Source: DMER01 sp003451645 (GTDB taxonomy: Bacteria > Pseudomonadota > Alphaproteobacteria > Micropepsales > Micropepsaceae). From it: 50,399 nt of DNA. The position numbers and the translations under genes are program-made. The stretch covers positions 1 through 50,399 of the forward strand of contig DALYLR010000027.1 in assembly GCA_031976175.1 (NCBI GenBank), in the 5' to 3' direction. A model generated the notes under the pieces. The model made no database searches. It worked only from the letters and a program-made list of their open reading frames with translations, and was not told where the DNA came from. Each line of letters starts with the position of its first letter. The stretch's first letter is position 1. Positions 1-8,278 of this stretch are shown in pieces.

Positions 1-101
1 CGCACACTACTTCGCTAACTCAGGATATGGACAAACCTAAAAACATCACGCTCTATTGCAAATTTCGACGACACCTAGGCCTTGATGTGGGCGTCGAGTG
101 T

Positions 102-1535
102 TTAGTTTTTGGGGGGCAAGTCCTCCTTGTCGCCTGTTTGAGGCGCTTGACCGCTTAGTTTGCGGCCGAAGCCTGCGATTCCTCTCCAAGAAGAGTCAAG
201 CGCGCCGCGAGCTCTATCCCAAATCGATCTGTTTGGTGCGGGGGGGCTGACGCCAATTTGCCGCCGGATTCGTGCGATCTCGTTTCGAATGGCTGTGAGC
301 TTCTCGAATTGTCCGGTTTGCAGTGCGGCCAAATCCCGAGCTGTATCTGAAAGCCGCGTCGAGGCTTCGACCGCTTCTTTCACATGTCGTTGTAGTTCTC
401 CGATGCCGCCGGCGACGCCTTCTTGTACGCTTCGGGACAGGTCTTCTTTTTGAACCTTGCTAACGAAATCGCGATACGCCGCTTGTGACTCGCGCGCGGT
501 CTGAACTTGCACGGTCAGCGCTTGGATAGCTTGCGTTGCTGCTACCATGGTTGCTTCGAACGTCGACTTCATGGTCGCGACGTCTCTCGCCATGTTGCTG
601 GTAGCGGTTCGCATGGTGCTCAGATCGCTGACGACGTCGGGGGCCGTATCCAAAAGTTTTGACAGGTTCAGGATATTGTCGGCCATGATTTCCAAATGGG
701 CGATGGCGGCTTGGGCGCGATGCTTGCAGACCCCGGCGGTCAAGATCATCGCTGTTGACGCGATTAGCCCTGCGATCGACGAACCGAAGGCAACTTGAAG
801 CGCCGAAACCAGCGGGGCAAGATTGACGCCTGCGATCTCTCCCTGCGATTGAAAGGCGCTGGTCGACAACGCCATCATCAATCCTACGAACGTGAACAGA
901 ATACCCATTTGCAGCGCCACGCGCTGCAGCGCGCCAAGCGTCCCGAGCCCGCGGACCATCGTGGGGACGTGGGTGTCGACGATCGTGCTCGCGCGCTCCC
1001 ATCGGTCCATGGCGGCCAAACGAAGACTGTCTTCCATCACAGAGACCGCTTCCGTGACGCCGTCGCGGCCGTCATTGGTTATGGGTTTGTAGTTGGCCGT
1101 AAGATCGTGGCGGTATTTCCCTTGCAACTGGGCAAGATCGGCCAGGGGGCCGACCTTGTCAAGGCCGTTGCAGAGATTGACGATGGTGTCGAACGGTCCT
1201 CCGTCAAAGTCATAGAGATCGGCTGCATCGGCGTTTCGAACGCCGCGTTCGCGCATGATCGCGACGCATTCGGGCGAAATGTCGATCCCCGTGACGTCCA
1301 GACCTCGACGCTGCAGCGCTAGCGCATGCAGACCAGCCCCGGCGCCGACATCGAGCACGCGCCCGCGACACAGATCGAGGGCAAGCGCCTCAAGCGGATC
1401 GATGGTTTCGCGCAACCAGAACGCCGCCGGCACGTCGTCGCGCGCGCCGTCCTGAAGGCAGATCAGCATGGCCGACGCATCGCCGCGAAAGCAGTCGAGC
1501 AAAGCTGCGCCATGGGGATCGTAGGCGCCGGTCAC
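102..1535 (-). CDS. Chimeric protein: truncated SAM methyltransferase fused to MotA/TolQ/ZorA-like channel fragment
   Basis: A 477-residue frame from a GTG at 1535 that overlaps the stop of the upstream gene (GTGA), the usual sign of translational coupling. Residues 1-138 are the front half of a class I SAM methyltransferase, with the glycine-rich motif LDVGAGAG near 61-68 and the acidic motif GIDIS near 83-87. The fold stops midway, and from about residue 139 (near 1120) a different protein begins. Two hydrophobic segments follow (about 207-224, GILFTFVGL; and 244-268, SSIAGLIAS), typical of the last two helices of MotA/TolQ/ExbB channels, then about 170 residues of predicted coiled coil, as in ZorA of Zorya anti-phage systems. 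The first channel helix is missing, so neither half looks functional as known. It may be a true deletion fusion or an assembly join. A ZorB-like partner would lie beyond the window edge. Confidence 0.6.
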   Translation of the reverse strand: MTGAYDPHGAALLDCFRGDASAMLICLQDGARDDVPAAFWLRETIDPLEALALDLCRGRVLDVGAGAGLHALALQRRGLDVTGIDISPECVAIMRERGVRNADAADLYDFDGGPFDTIVNLCNGLDKVGPLADLAQLQGKYRHDLTANYKPITNDGRDGVTEAVSVMEDSLRLAAMDRWERASTIVDTHVPTMVRGLGTLGALQRVALQMGILFTFVGLMMALSTSAFQSQGEIAGVNLAPLVSALQVAFGSSIAGLIASTAMILTAGVCKHRAQAAIAHLEIMADNILNLSKLLDTAPDVVSDLSTMRTATSNMARDVATMKSTFEATMVAATQAIQALTVQVQTARESQAAYRDFVSKVQKEDLSRSVQEGVAGGIGELQRHVKEAVEASTRLSDTARDLAALQTGQFEKLTAIRNEIARIRRQIGVSPPAPNRSIWDRARGALDSSWRGIAGFGRKLSGQAPQTGDKEDLPPKN

Positions 1536-2071
1536 CGGATATCTCCGCGAGCGAGCGCGGCGGCGGTCGCGAGGCTTACTCCAGCGACGAGCGGGTCGGC
1601 ATGGCGATGCGCCAGCCGCCACGCGCCATCCACGCGGCAATAGACCAGCGTGACTCGCAGCGGCCAATCCTGAGCCGGCAATCCGCCTACTTCCACATTC
1701 TGCATTTCGATCAGCGCAAGAACCACCAGGTCGCGCGATGCATAGGTCTCTATGATTTCCTGCTCGAACACGCCGTTCCTGAAGAACCGCGCCATCGCCT
1801 CCATGCGTTCAGGCGTATAGTCGACGCCGCGCGAAGGCGTCCCGCCGAACGGGGACATCAGCGTGAAGTCGTCCGTGTAGGAGATGAGCGAGCGGTAGGC
1901 GCGGAGGTCGCCGCGCATGAGCGCGGCGTTGGACAAGGCAGAGCGCTGAACAAGATCGGCGACCGCCGTGTCGGCTTCGGCAGCAGCGCGCGTCGGCCCG
2001 CACGCCGCGGCCAGTGTCGAAGCCGCGCCAGCGCCGATGGCCCAAAGAACTTCACGTCGAGACGTTGGCAC
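1532..2071 (-). CDS. NTF2/SnoaL-like protein with Tat-type lipoprotein signal
   Basis: 179 residues. The N-terminus has a twin-arginine stretch (TSRREVLW), a hydrophobic segment and a lipobox-like LAAAC near residues 20-24, so export by Tat and lipid anchoring are likely. The rest resembles the DUF4440/SnoaL cone fold used as a small ligand-binding or enzyme domain; the actual ligand is not visible. It is the first gene of a minus-strand pair with the methyltransferase fragment (4-bp overlap) and is divergent from a LysR regulator, which may control it. Confidence 0.65.
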   Translation of the reverse strand: MPTSRREVLWAIGAGAASTLAAACGPTRAAAEADTAVADLVQRSALSNAALMRGDLRAYRSLISYTDDFTLMSPFGGTPSRGVDYTPERMEAMARFFRNGVFEQEIIETYASRDLVVLALIEMQNVEVGGLPAQDWPLRVTLVYCRVDGAWRLAHRHADPLVAGVSLATAAALARGDIR

Positions 2072-2145
2072 GGTGGACCGGTCCTTTCTGCTGTTTGTGA
2101 TGCAACGCCGCTCCGGACGGCCTCGCTTGGGAATGGTGATCGCAC

Positions 2146-2184
2146 TTCAAACGTACTGAATCCAGTGATACGATTTCAGTGATA
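2146..2184 (+). promoter_or_regulatory. Putative promoter and operator of the LysR gene
   Basis: A possible -35 TTCAAA (2146-2151) and -10 TACGAT (2169-2174) are 17 bp apart, placing the transcript start within a few bases of the ATG at 2184. Overlapping them are the inverted repeat ACTGAA-N14-TTCAGT (2155-2180) and the direct repeat AGTGATA (2164-2170 and 2178-2184). No Shine-Dalgarno sequence is seen, so a leaderless mRNA is possible. LysR proteins commonly bind such dyads between divergent genes; this assignment is inference. Confidence 0.35.
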
Positions 2185-3158
2185 TGCTGAATGAAACTGA
2201 CCTATCCCGCGCCGACCTGAACCTTCTCGTGCTCTTCGACATCGTCTTTGAAGAGCGTCATGTCGGCCGCGCCGCCGGGCGCTTGCGTCTGTCGCCATCG
2301 GCGATCAGTCACGGGCTCGGGCGTTTGCGCCGGCTGTTTGGCGATCCGCTCTTTCTGAGGACGCCGAAAGGCGTTGTGCCGACGGCGCGCGCGATGGAGC
2401 TGGCCGCGCCGATTTCGGATATTCTCGCGGGCGTAAGGCGCGTCGTTTCAACCGCCGCGCCGTTCGACGCCTTCACCTCTCGGCGCCGGTTCACGATCGG
2501 CGCCCCAGACGGCGTCTCGGCGGTGTTTCTGGCGCCGCTTATTGTGAAGCTCAGCAGCAAAGCGCCTGGCGTCGATATCAGCGTGCGCCAATTGCTCCCT
2601 GCGCCCGGGGAAACCGCGCCTGAGCGTGCGTGGACGTTTGCGTTCGGCGACCTCGAAGCGCGCGCGATGGATATTGCCGTGATCCCGTCCGACGACATCC
2701 CGGTCCGATTCCATCAGCGCACGCTCTACGAGGAGGATTTCGTCATCGCGATGCGTGCGGGTCATCCGTTTGCATGCGATCCGAGCCTCGCCAGGTTCTG
2801 CGACATGCAGCATCTGGTGGTTTCGCTTACGGGCGATCCGCAGGGCTTCGTCGATCTGCATCTCAAACAGCAAGGCCTTTCACGGCGGATTGCGCTCACG
2901 GTTCCGAATTTCAGTTTTGCGTTGGCCGTTCTTGCTGAAACAGACCTGATCTCCGCCCTGCCGAAGCGGCTCGTCGCCATGCACGCGCGGCGCTTCGGAA
3001 TCAATTATGTGGACGCGCCGCTGCCGCTTCCGCGATTCCGTCTCAACGCCGTCGCTTCCAAAGCCGCGTTGATGGATGCGGGGATGAATTGGTTGTTCGG
3101 TGTGCTTGTGGTGCCTCCGAACCTAAAGCACCGGCCGCCGCGAAAAAGGCGCACGTGA
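2184..3158 (+). CDS. LysR-family transcriptional regulator
   Basis: 324 residues, normal for the family. Residues about 8-67 form the winged helix-turn-helix (DLNLLVLFD, then HVGRAAGRLRLSPSAISHG and RLRRLFGDPLFLR). The remainder is the periplasmic-binding-protein-like effector domain. The opening resembles the NodD/LeuO branch. It is divergent from the lipoprotein/methyltransferase pair and probably autoregulates and controls it; the inducer is unknown. It lies just outside the island's left att site, so it belongs to the host flank. Confidence 0.88.
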   Translation: MLNETDLSRADLNLLVLFDIVFEERHVGRAAGRLRLSPSAISHGLGRLRRLFGDPLFLRTPKGVVPTARAMELAAPISDILAGVRRVVSTAAPFDAFTSRRRFTIGAPDGVSAVFLAPLIVKLSSKAPGVDISVRQLLPAPGETAPERAWTFAFGDLEARAMDIAVIPSDDIPVRFHQRTLYEEDFVIAMRAGHPFACDPSLARFCDMQHLVVSLTGDPQGFVDLHLKQQGLSRRIALTVPNFSFALAVLAETDLISALPKRLVAMHARRFGINYVDAPLPLPRFRLNAVASKAALMDAGMNWLFGVLVVPPNLKHRPPRKRRT

Positions 3159-3211
3159 TGCGGAAACTACTGGCGGCTCCTCTGCGCCTATGGCTAACAG
3201 TAGCGTTGATT

Positions 3212-3259
3212 TGGCGCACCCGACACGATTCGAACGTGTGACCTCTGCCTTCGGAGGGC
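3212..3259. repeat. attL: displaced 3' part of tRNA-Arg
   Basis: These 48 bp are identical to 42305-42352 and correspond on the minus strand to the anticodon loop through the encoded CCA of tRNA-Arg(CCG). Homology stops exactly at 3259/3260. The 5' half of the tRNA is absent here, so this is the fragment left behind by integration rather than a gene. Confidence 0.85.
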
Positions 3260-3279
3260 GATTTTGGGGAGTTTACTGG

Positions 3280-3407
3280 TGCTTCCCCATATAGAAGGGT
3301 ATGAGATTATGCTCTCCAAATCATGGTATTAAGGATATGCCGGTAGGCAGAGGTCATGACCAGAAATGACCTCGATTTGCTTCCCCGTGCTTCCCCCTTG
3401 CTTCCCC
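3280..3407 (+). repeat. Putative integrase arm-type sites, left end (TGCTTCCCC x4)
   Basis: TGCTTCCCC occurs at 3280-3288, 3378-3386, 3388-3396 and 3399-3407. The last three are spaced 10-11 bp, about one helical turn. The same motif appears twice near the right att site (42220-42239). Short direct repeats flanking the core are typical arm-binding sites of lambda-type integrases; binding here is inferred. Confidence 0.5.
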
Positions 3408-3453
3408 GGAATGTAGGAAGATCTTCCGATAGAGCCGTCTAAGAGGGCCCGTC

Positions 3454-4719
3454 ATGACCAAAATCACCAAGCGCACGGTAGATGCCTTGCGGCCGGAAGC
3501 CGAAGGCCGCGATCAATGGCTCTGGGACACCGGCGATGGCGCGCTCAAAGGTTTCGGAGTCCGAATGAAGCCGAGCGGAGCCGCATCCTATCTTGTCCAG
3601 TATCGAACGAAGGAAGGGCGAACCAGGCGGCTTGTCCTCGGGAGGCTCGGTGAAATGACACCGGACCAAGCGCGCGAATGTGCCAAGGAAAAACTGCGCG
3701 CGGTGCGGCAAGGCACCGATCCGTCGGCCGAAAGAAAATCGGCTCGCCAGTCAATCACGGTGTCTGAGCTCTGCGAGATTTATATGCGAGAAGGGTGCGC
3801 CACGAAGAAGGCCAGCACCTTGGAAACGGACAAAGGCCGGATCACGCGACACATAAAACCGCTGATCGGAAACAAGATTGCGGCGAGTGTTACGCGGGCC
3901 GATGTCGAAAAGGCCCGCGATGCGATCGCCAGCGGGCGGACCAAAGCAGATGTCAAGACGAAGAAGCGCGGCCGGGCCATCGTTGACGGCGGTAAGGGAA
4001 CTGCGACGCGGACGATCGGTCTGCTCGGAGGCATATTCAGTTTTGCAGTAACCCGCGGCGTTCGGCCGGACAATCCGGTGCGCGGCGTCAAGCGTTTCCC
4101 CGACCGAAGGAACGAGCGGTTCCTGTCGCCAATCGAACTGGCGCGGCTGGGCGCAGCTTTAACGGAGGCAGAATCAAATTTAGGAATTCAGACCGTTGCC
4201 GCAGCCGCAATTCGGCTGCTCGTCCTGACGGGCTGCAGAAAAAGCGAAATACTGACCGCAAAGTGGGACTACGTCAGTTTTGAACATGGTGTGCTGGCCC
4301 TACCGGACAGCAAGACGGGTCACAAGATCGTACCGCTCGGTGCGCCGGCACGAGAACTCCTGGCGAAACTGCCGCGGGTGAATGGCAATCCGTATGTGCT
4401 GCCTTCGGTTCGTGGCGACGGCCACCTCGTCGATCTGTCGAAGCCCTGGGCCATGATTTGCAAGGCCGCGGACCTGCCCGGATTACGCATCCACGATTTG
4501 CGGCATTCGTTTGCAAGCGTCGGCGCTTCTGGTGGCGATGGTCTTGTCGTTGTCGGCAAGCTGCTCGGCCACAAGGACACCAAGACGACAGCGAGATATG
4601 CCCATCTTGCGCCCGATCCGTTGCGCGATGCGGCCGACCGGATTTCAAGTCGGATCGCGGCATCGATGCGTGGCAACGAAACGCATGGGTTGCCGGTGAG
4701 CAAGGAAGGTTTGAAATGA
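3454..4719 (+). CDS. Tyrosine-type site-specific integrase
   Basis: 421 residues of the P4/DUF4102 integrase type that targets tRNA 3' ends. The N-terminal arm-binding domain covers about 1-95 (GFGVRMKPSG, YRTKEGRTRR), then a SAM-like core-binding domain, then the catalytic domain. The catalytic set is present: Arg262 (TGCRKSEI), His347 and Arg350 (HDLRHSFAS), His373 (LLGHKD) and Tyr382 (TARYAHL). It should catalyse integration and excision of the island at tRNA-Arg. It lies 195 bp from attL and is translationally coupled (ATGA) to the next gene. Confidence 0.93.
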   Translation: MTKITKRTVDALRPEAEGRDQWLWDTGDGALKGFGVRMKPSGAASYLVQYRTKEGRTRRLVLGRLGEMTPDQARECAKEKLRAVRQGTDPSAERKSARQSITVSELCEIYMREGCATKKASTLETDKGRITRHIKPLIGNKIAASVTRADVEKARDAIASGRTKADVKTKKRGRAIVDGGKGTATRTIGLLGGIFSFAVTRGVRPDNPVRGVKRFPDRRNERFLSPIELARLGAALTEAESNLGIQTVAAAAIRLLVLTGCRKSEILTAKWDYVSFEHGVLALPDSKTGHKIVPLGAPARELLAKLPRVNGNPYVLPSVRGDGHLVDLSKPWAMICKAADLPGLRIHDLRHSFASVGASGGDGLVVVGKLLGHKDTKTTARYAHLAPDPLRDAADRISSRIAASMRGNETHGLPVSKEGLK

Positions 4720-5564
4720 AGTCTGCGCCTTCTGGAGACAAACTAAGGCAATGGCTCTGGGAGGCGCATGTTTATCCCCATTTCAAGAGGCGGCCCCAGA
4801 CCCTCGAAGAGCACGAACAAGCGGCGCTGCATGTCATCCAGATGTACCGGCGAGCAAGTCAACGAACGGCTGATGCACGGCGCAAACGCGGAATTGCGGC
4901 AAAGGCTCATTTTCTGTGGCGCTTGATGATGGTGGAGCTTGGAACCTGGCTGATGGATTTTGGCGATGGGTTCATGGAAGAGACGAAAGACGCGCCCCTG
5001 AGACTTCAGCTCAGGGCGTTTCTACGGCTCCAAAATCAGGGCCCGCCGACACATCTGGCTGGCCTCGACCCCGTTGCGTTGCTCATTCCAAAGAAACTTC
5101 GTGACGCACTGGAAAGCGCGATAGAAGCCCTTGACCAAGGCGAGGTCCATGATCTGGTCAAGCCGGAACGCACGCACCGGCATGGCGACGGATGGACATG
5201 GGATCAAATGCGTGTACGGGCCCTCGAGCATGTCGCCTTCTTGTGCGGTCAAGGATTGAAGAAACTCGAAGCGCAGAAGCGTGTGTCTCTGGCTATGGGA
5301 ATGGGTTCGATCGACACTTTGCGGAGCTGGGAGAAGAGGGGCAGTCCGTTGCGGGAGACAACTCACGGCCTGTCAGAGAAGTTAGAGATTGCGCGCCAAG
5401 CCGGCAGGCTGGTGGTTGAAGGGTATAGAGACGATTTGGAGGCGGATGCAGTCGCGTGTAGGCTTGAACTTGAGGGCGAAGAGCTAAAGGCGTTTGGCGC
5501 GCGCTACAATGGTCAGTTCGGCGGACGGACCGTCAATCGTGGAAGCACCAAGGGCGGAGATTGA
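4716..5564 (+). CDS. Unknown protein translationally coupled to the integrase
   Basis: 282 residues from the ATG overlapping the integrase stop (ATGA). I recognise no family. It is basic at the N-terminus, with a tryptophan-containing helical stretch (HFLWRLMMVELGTWLMDFGDGF) that could be amphipathic or membrane-associated, and a charged C-terminal half with a possible helix-turn-helix-like segment (GMGSIDTLRSWEKRGSP). Strict coupling to int suggests a role in recombination directionality, in counting integrase expression, or in element maintenance, but nothing in the sequence fixes this. Confidence 0.65.
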   Translation: MKSAPSGDKLRQWLWEAHVYPHFKRRPQTLEEHEQAALHVIQMYRRASQRTADARRKRGIAAKAHFLWRLMMVELGTWLMDFGDGFMEETKDAPLRLQLRAFLRLQNQGPPTHLAGLDPVALLIPKKLRDALESAIEALDQGEVHDLVKPERTHRHGDGWTWDQMRVRALEHVAFLCGQGLKKLEAQKRVSLAMGMGSIDTLRSWEKRGSPLRETTHGLSEKLEIARQAGRLVVEGYRDDLEADAVACRLELEGEELKAFGARYNGQFGGRTVNRGSTKGGD

Positions 5565-5723
5565 CAGCCAGATTCGATGAAGGGGGTGGTGGAAATTCGA
5601 AGTCGATTGCCACCATAATTCTGGTCAAAATTCGCGCATCATCACCACCGATGAAAGTTCTAAAAATGGCGATTATCGAGGTCGCGTTCGGCACATTGCC
5701 GATAACGATGGAGATTGATCACA

Positions 5724-6014
5724 ATGGAAATACAACGCCCGTTGCGCCGTTCGGAAGCATCCATCTACTTGCTTGATCGCCATGGCGTCAGCCGGACGCC
5801 AGCCACATTGGCGAAGCTTGCCGTTACGGGCGGCGGCCCAGCATTCAGGAAGGCCAATCGTATCCCAATCTACGATGCAGCTGATCTTGACTCGTGGGCC
5901 GCCTCCATCACCTCGCCAAAAGTCTGTTCCACGTCGGAACTCGGCAAACATGCGCGGCAGGGCCATGCCTTCGGTCACACTAACCGTCCCCCCCGTTCTG
6001 GCGTGAGCGGCTAA
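5724..6014 (+). CDS. Small AlpA/excisionase-like DNA-binding protein
   Basis: 96 residues from the ATG at 5724 (a TTG lies 9 bp earlier). Residues about 5-60 look like a winged-helix excisionase/AlpA fold: LRRSEASIYLLDRHGVSRT, then a Gly-rich turn with PAFRK and IPIYDAADLDSW, the usual beta-wing ending. Proteins of this size beside integrases act as recombination directionality factors or repressors of island genes. It precedes the replication ATPase by 13 bp, consistent with one operon. Confidence 0.6.
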   Translation: MEIQRPLRRSEASIYLLDRHGVSRTPATLAKLAVTGGGPAFRKANRIPIYDAADLDSWAASITSPKVCSTSELGKHARQGHAFGHTNRPPRSGVSG

Positions 6015-6027
6015 ACACACCGCCGTT

Positions 6028-8004
6028 ATGCCAAATAGTCCCTTGAGCCTTCCAGCGGCCGCAAGCCTACTTGGCGGCGAAATCCGCAGCGGTCAGATTA
6101 TGTGCCCAGGTCCGGGCCATAGTGCTGTTGATCGGTCGCTTTCCGTCAAACTTGACGAAGGATGCTCAGAAGGATTTCTCGTTCACAGTTTCGCTGGTGA
6201 TGATCCCTTGATTTGCCGCGATCACGTTCGCGAGCGATTAGGCCTTCCAGATGTCAGGCCAAGCCATCGAGCGCATCGAAGCGGCAGGCCGACAGCCGAG
6301 TATGTTTATAGAGATCAAAGCGGAAGGCCGTTCTTGAAGGTCACCCGTTGGCCCTTACGGCCGGACGGAAACAAGGTGTTTTCGCAGTCACATTGGAACG
6401 GAAACATGTGGAATAAGGGAGGGCCGAAAGGCGATCCTATTCCGTACAAGCTTCCTGAGTTGCTGGCGGCACAAGAGGCGCCGGTCTTCATTTGCGAAGG
6501 CGAAAAAGATGCCGATAATCTTAACGCATGGGGATTGATTGCTACGACAAACTCTGGCGGCGCAGGAAATTGGCATCAAGCGCTCGACCAATGGTTTGCA
6601 GGGCGAACGGTGTATGTCCTCGCGGACAATGACGAACCGGGCCGCAAACATGCAGAGCGGGTCGCCTACCATTTGGGTGGTAAGGCGGCGCAGACCAAAG
6701 TGATCGACCTCCCTGGACTGCCACCGAAGGGGGACGTAACTGATTGGATTGCTGCGGGCGGTAAACCGTGCGAGCTGTTGACGCTGTGCCATTCGCTTCC
6801 AGATGCGAGAAGTATCACTCAAGCGTTGCCGTCAACTGTACTCGAGCGTCCAAGCGCAAAAGACCAACGGCCCAGCCCTTCCCCAATTCACCAAAGCAAA
6901 GCGGCAAATTACGGTCACCGTAACCAAGCGGCAAGGAGGCGTTGGGATTTTGACGAACCCCAAGATCATGTCGTTGCGAAACGCTGGATCATGAAAGGGT
7001 TGCTTGCGCGCGGCGAAACAAGCGGATGGATCGCACCGCCTAAGGCGGGGAAGTCCGCACTTGTAGGCGATCTCTGCGTTGCCGTTGCGGCGGGTCAGAA
7101 TTGGCGCGGCAAGCGATCCAAGGAACGTTGCGCGGTTGTCTACTTCGCCCTTGAACGTGGCGATTTGGTTCGTCGCCGCTTGATCGCCACCATGCGGCGC
7201 GACGGAATTACGACGTTGCCCATCCGATTGGTTGCAGGCAACCCTGATTTCGCCACGCCTCACGGCATTACTGCGATCATCAATGAAATCAACGAAGCTT
7301 CGACGCACTTCGGCTTATCGGTTGGACTTATTGTCTTCGATACTTACGCGAAATTGATCGCGGCAAATGGAGGCGATGAAGACAAGGCTAGCGACCAAGC
7401 TGCACTACTTGCAAAGATCAGTGAGGTCAATTTAGAGGTCGATTGCCACGTGGCGTTGATCGGCCATACCGGTAAGGATCAAAGCAAGGGCCCACGCGGC
7501 TCTAACGCGTTTGGTGGCAATTATGACTTTGAGGTTCGCATCAAAGGCGAGGATCACCGAACCGCTAGCATCGTAGAGGCAAACGACGCGCCGGAAGGTG
7601 TCCTCACAACTTTCACCATGGAAGGCTTTGAACTGGGCCGCGATGAAGACGGCGATCCAATCGACATCGGGATCGTAGCGCGGGATGCGCCTGCGCAAGC
7701 GGATGCGCAAGAAGCGGGCCTTGCGCAACGCAAGCTATCCCCTTCCCAACGCATCGCCTTCGAAGCCCTTTGCGAGGCGATCAACGAAGCGGGCGAACTG
7801 CAACCGGGCAATCCCCGCATCCCGGCGGGCCAACGAGCCGTCAACGAAGACCTATGGCGGCAGTACGCATACAAGCGAAGCATTTCGAATGCCACCCAAG
7901 ACGCAAAGTTGAAGGCGTTCACGCGCGCCGTCGAAGCGTTGCTTGCATCCCATCACGTTTCAACTTGGGATGGCTTTTATTGGGTGAACCGTGGTCAAAG
8001 CTAA
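6028..8004 (+). CDS. TOPRIM plus RecA/RepA-like ATPase (mobile-element replication protein)
   Basis: 658 residues. The N-terminal third carries a primase-type region with a TOPRIM-like segment (about 150-215: PVFICEGEKDADNL, then YVLADNDEPG) as in phage and plasmid primases. The C-terminal part has an AAA_25/RepA-type hexameric ATPase core with Walker A PPKAGKSAL near residues 335-343 and a Walker B-like LIVFDTYAK near 430, followed by HVALIGHTGKD. Such primase-helicase proteins drive replication of integrative elements and satellites after excision. The iteron-like cluster directly downstream fits as its origin. Confidence 0.8.
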   Translation: MPNSPLSLPAAASLLGGEIRSGQIMCPGPGHSAVDRSLSVKLDEGCSEGFLVHSFAGDDPLICRDHVRERLGLPDVRPSHRAHRSGRPTAEYVYRDQSGRPFLKVTRWPLRPDGNKVFSQSHWNGNMWNKGGPKGDPIPYKLPELLAAQEAPVFICEGEKDADNLNAWGLIATTNSGGAGNWHQALDQWFAGRTVYVLADNDEPGRKHAERVAYHLGGKAAQTKVIDLPGLPPKGDVTDWIAAGGKPCELLTLCHSLPDARSITQALPSTVLERPSAKDQRPSPSPIHQSKAANYGHRNQAARRRWDFDEPQDHVVAKRWIMKGLLARGETSGWIAPPKAGKSALVGDLCVAVAAGQNWRGKRSKERCAVVYFALERGDLVRRRLIATMRRDGITTLPIRLVAGNPDFATPHGITAIINEINEASTHFGLSVGLIVFDTYAKLIAANGGDEDKASDQAALLAKISEVNLEVDCHVALIGHTGKDQSKGPRGSNAFGGNYDFEVRIKGEDHRTASIVEANDAPEGVLTTFTMEGFELGRDEDGDPIDIGIVARDAPAQADAQEAGLAQRKLSPSQRIAFEALCEAINEAGELQPGNPRIPAGQRAVNEDLWRQYAYKRSISNATQDAKLKAFTRAVEALLASHHVSTWDGFYWVNRGQS

Positions 8005-8278
8005 GCCGGACATAGCCGGACATTCCGGACACACCCCTTTAGGGGTGTCCGGATGTCCGGTAGGCATGTCCGGGTTGCTGTCGGGTTCAATGTCCGGTTC
8101 GAAATGTCCGGGTGTACGGATCGAACTAACACCTTCGAATGGGCTGCGGGAAATCGCCCGGCAGCGTCGGCGGCTTGCGCCCGATCACCGGAAGCCGGAA
8201 GCGTTCCACGAAACCAAATCGGATTTGGTGGCGGCGTTGATCGCAATCGCAGCGGCGCTGGAGGACCTTCGGCAGTGA
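7991..8278 (+). CDS. Small hypothetical protein overlapping the replication gene (doubtful)
   Basis: 95 residues from a GTG that overlaps the replication ATPase stop by 14 bp. The first 45 residues are low complexity because they translate the CCGGACA/TGTCCGG repeats. The second half (LREIARQRRRLAPDHRKPEAF, then LVAALIAIAAALEDL) is more protein-like and could be a short helical domain. It may be a real gene whose 5' end overlaps an origin, or a fortuitous frame. Confidence 0.35.
   Translation: MVKAKPDIAGHSGHTPLGVSGCPVGMSGLLSGSMSGSKCPGVRIELTPSNGLREIARQRRRLAPDHRKPEAFHETKSDLVAALIAIAAALEDLRQ
8006..8111. repeat. Iteron-like cluster of CCGGACA/TGTCCGG heptamers
   Basis: Eight exact heptamers in 106 bp. 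CCGGACA occurs at 8006, 8016 and 8025; the inverse TGTCCGG at 8046, 8054, 8067, 8091 and 8105, plus a degenerate copy (TGTCGGG) at 8079. The two orientations face each other across an imperfect hairpin (8025-8052, stem CCGGACAC/GTGTCCGG plus CCCCT/AGGGG). Position directly after a primase/helicase-type gene and spacing mostly of 8-14 bp suggest an origin or operator for the element. Confidence 0.55.

Noticed and set aside
3212..3259. A second tRNA-Arg gene at the left end
   Set aside because: Only the 3' 48 bp are present; there is no 5' acceptor strand or D-arm, so it is an att remnant.
5561..5776. 71-codon plus-strand frame after the integrase-coupled gene
   Set aside because: It overlaps the better-supported AlpA-like gene, has no family match and no clear RBS.
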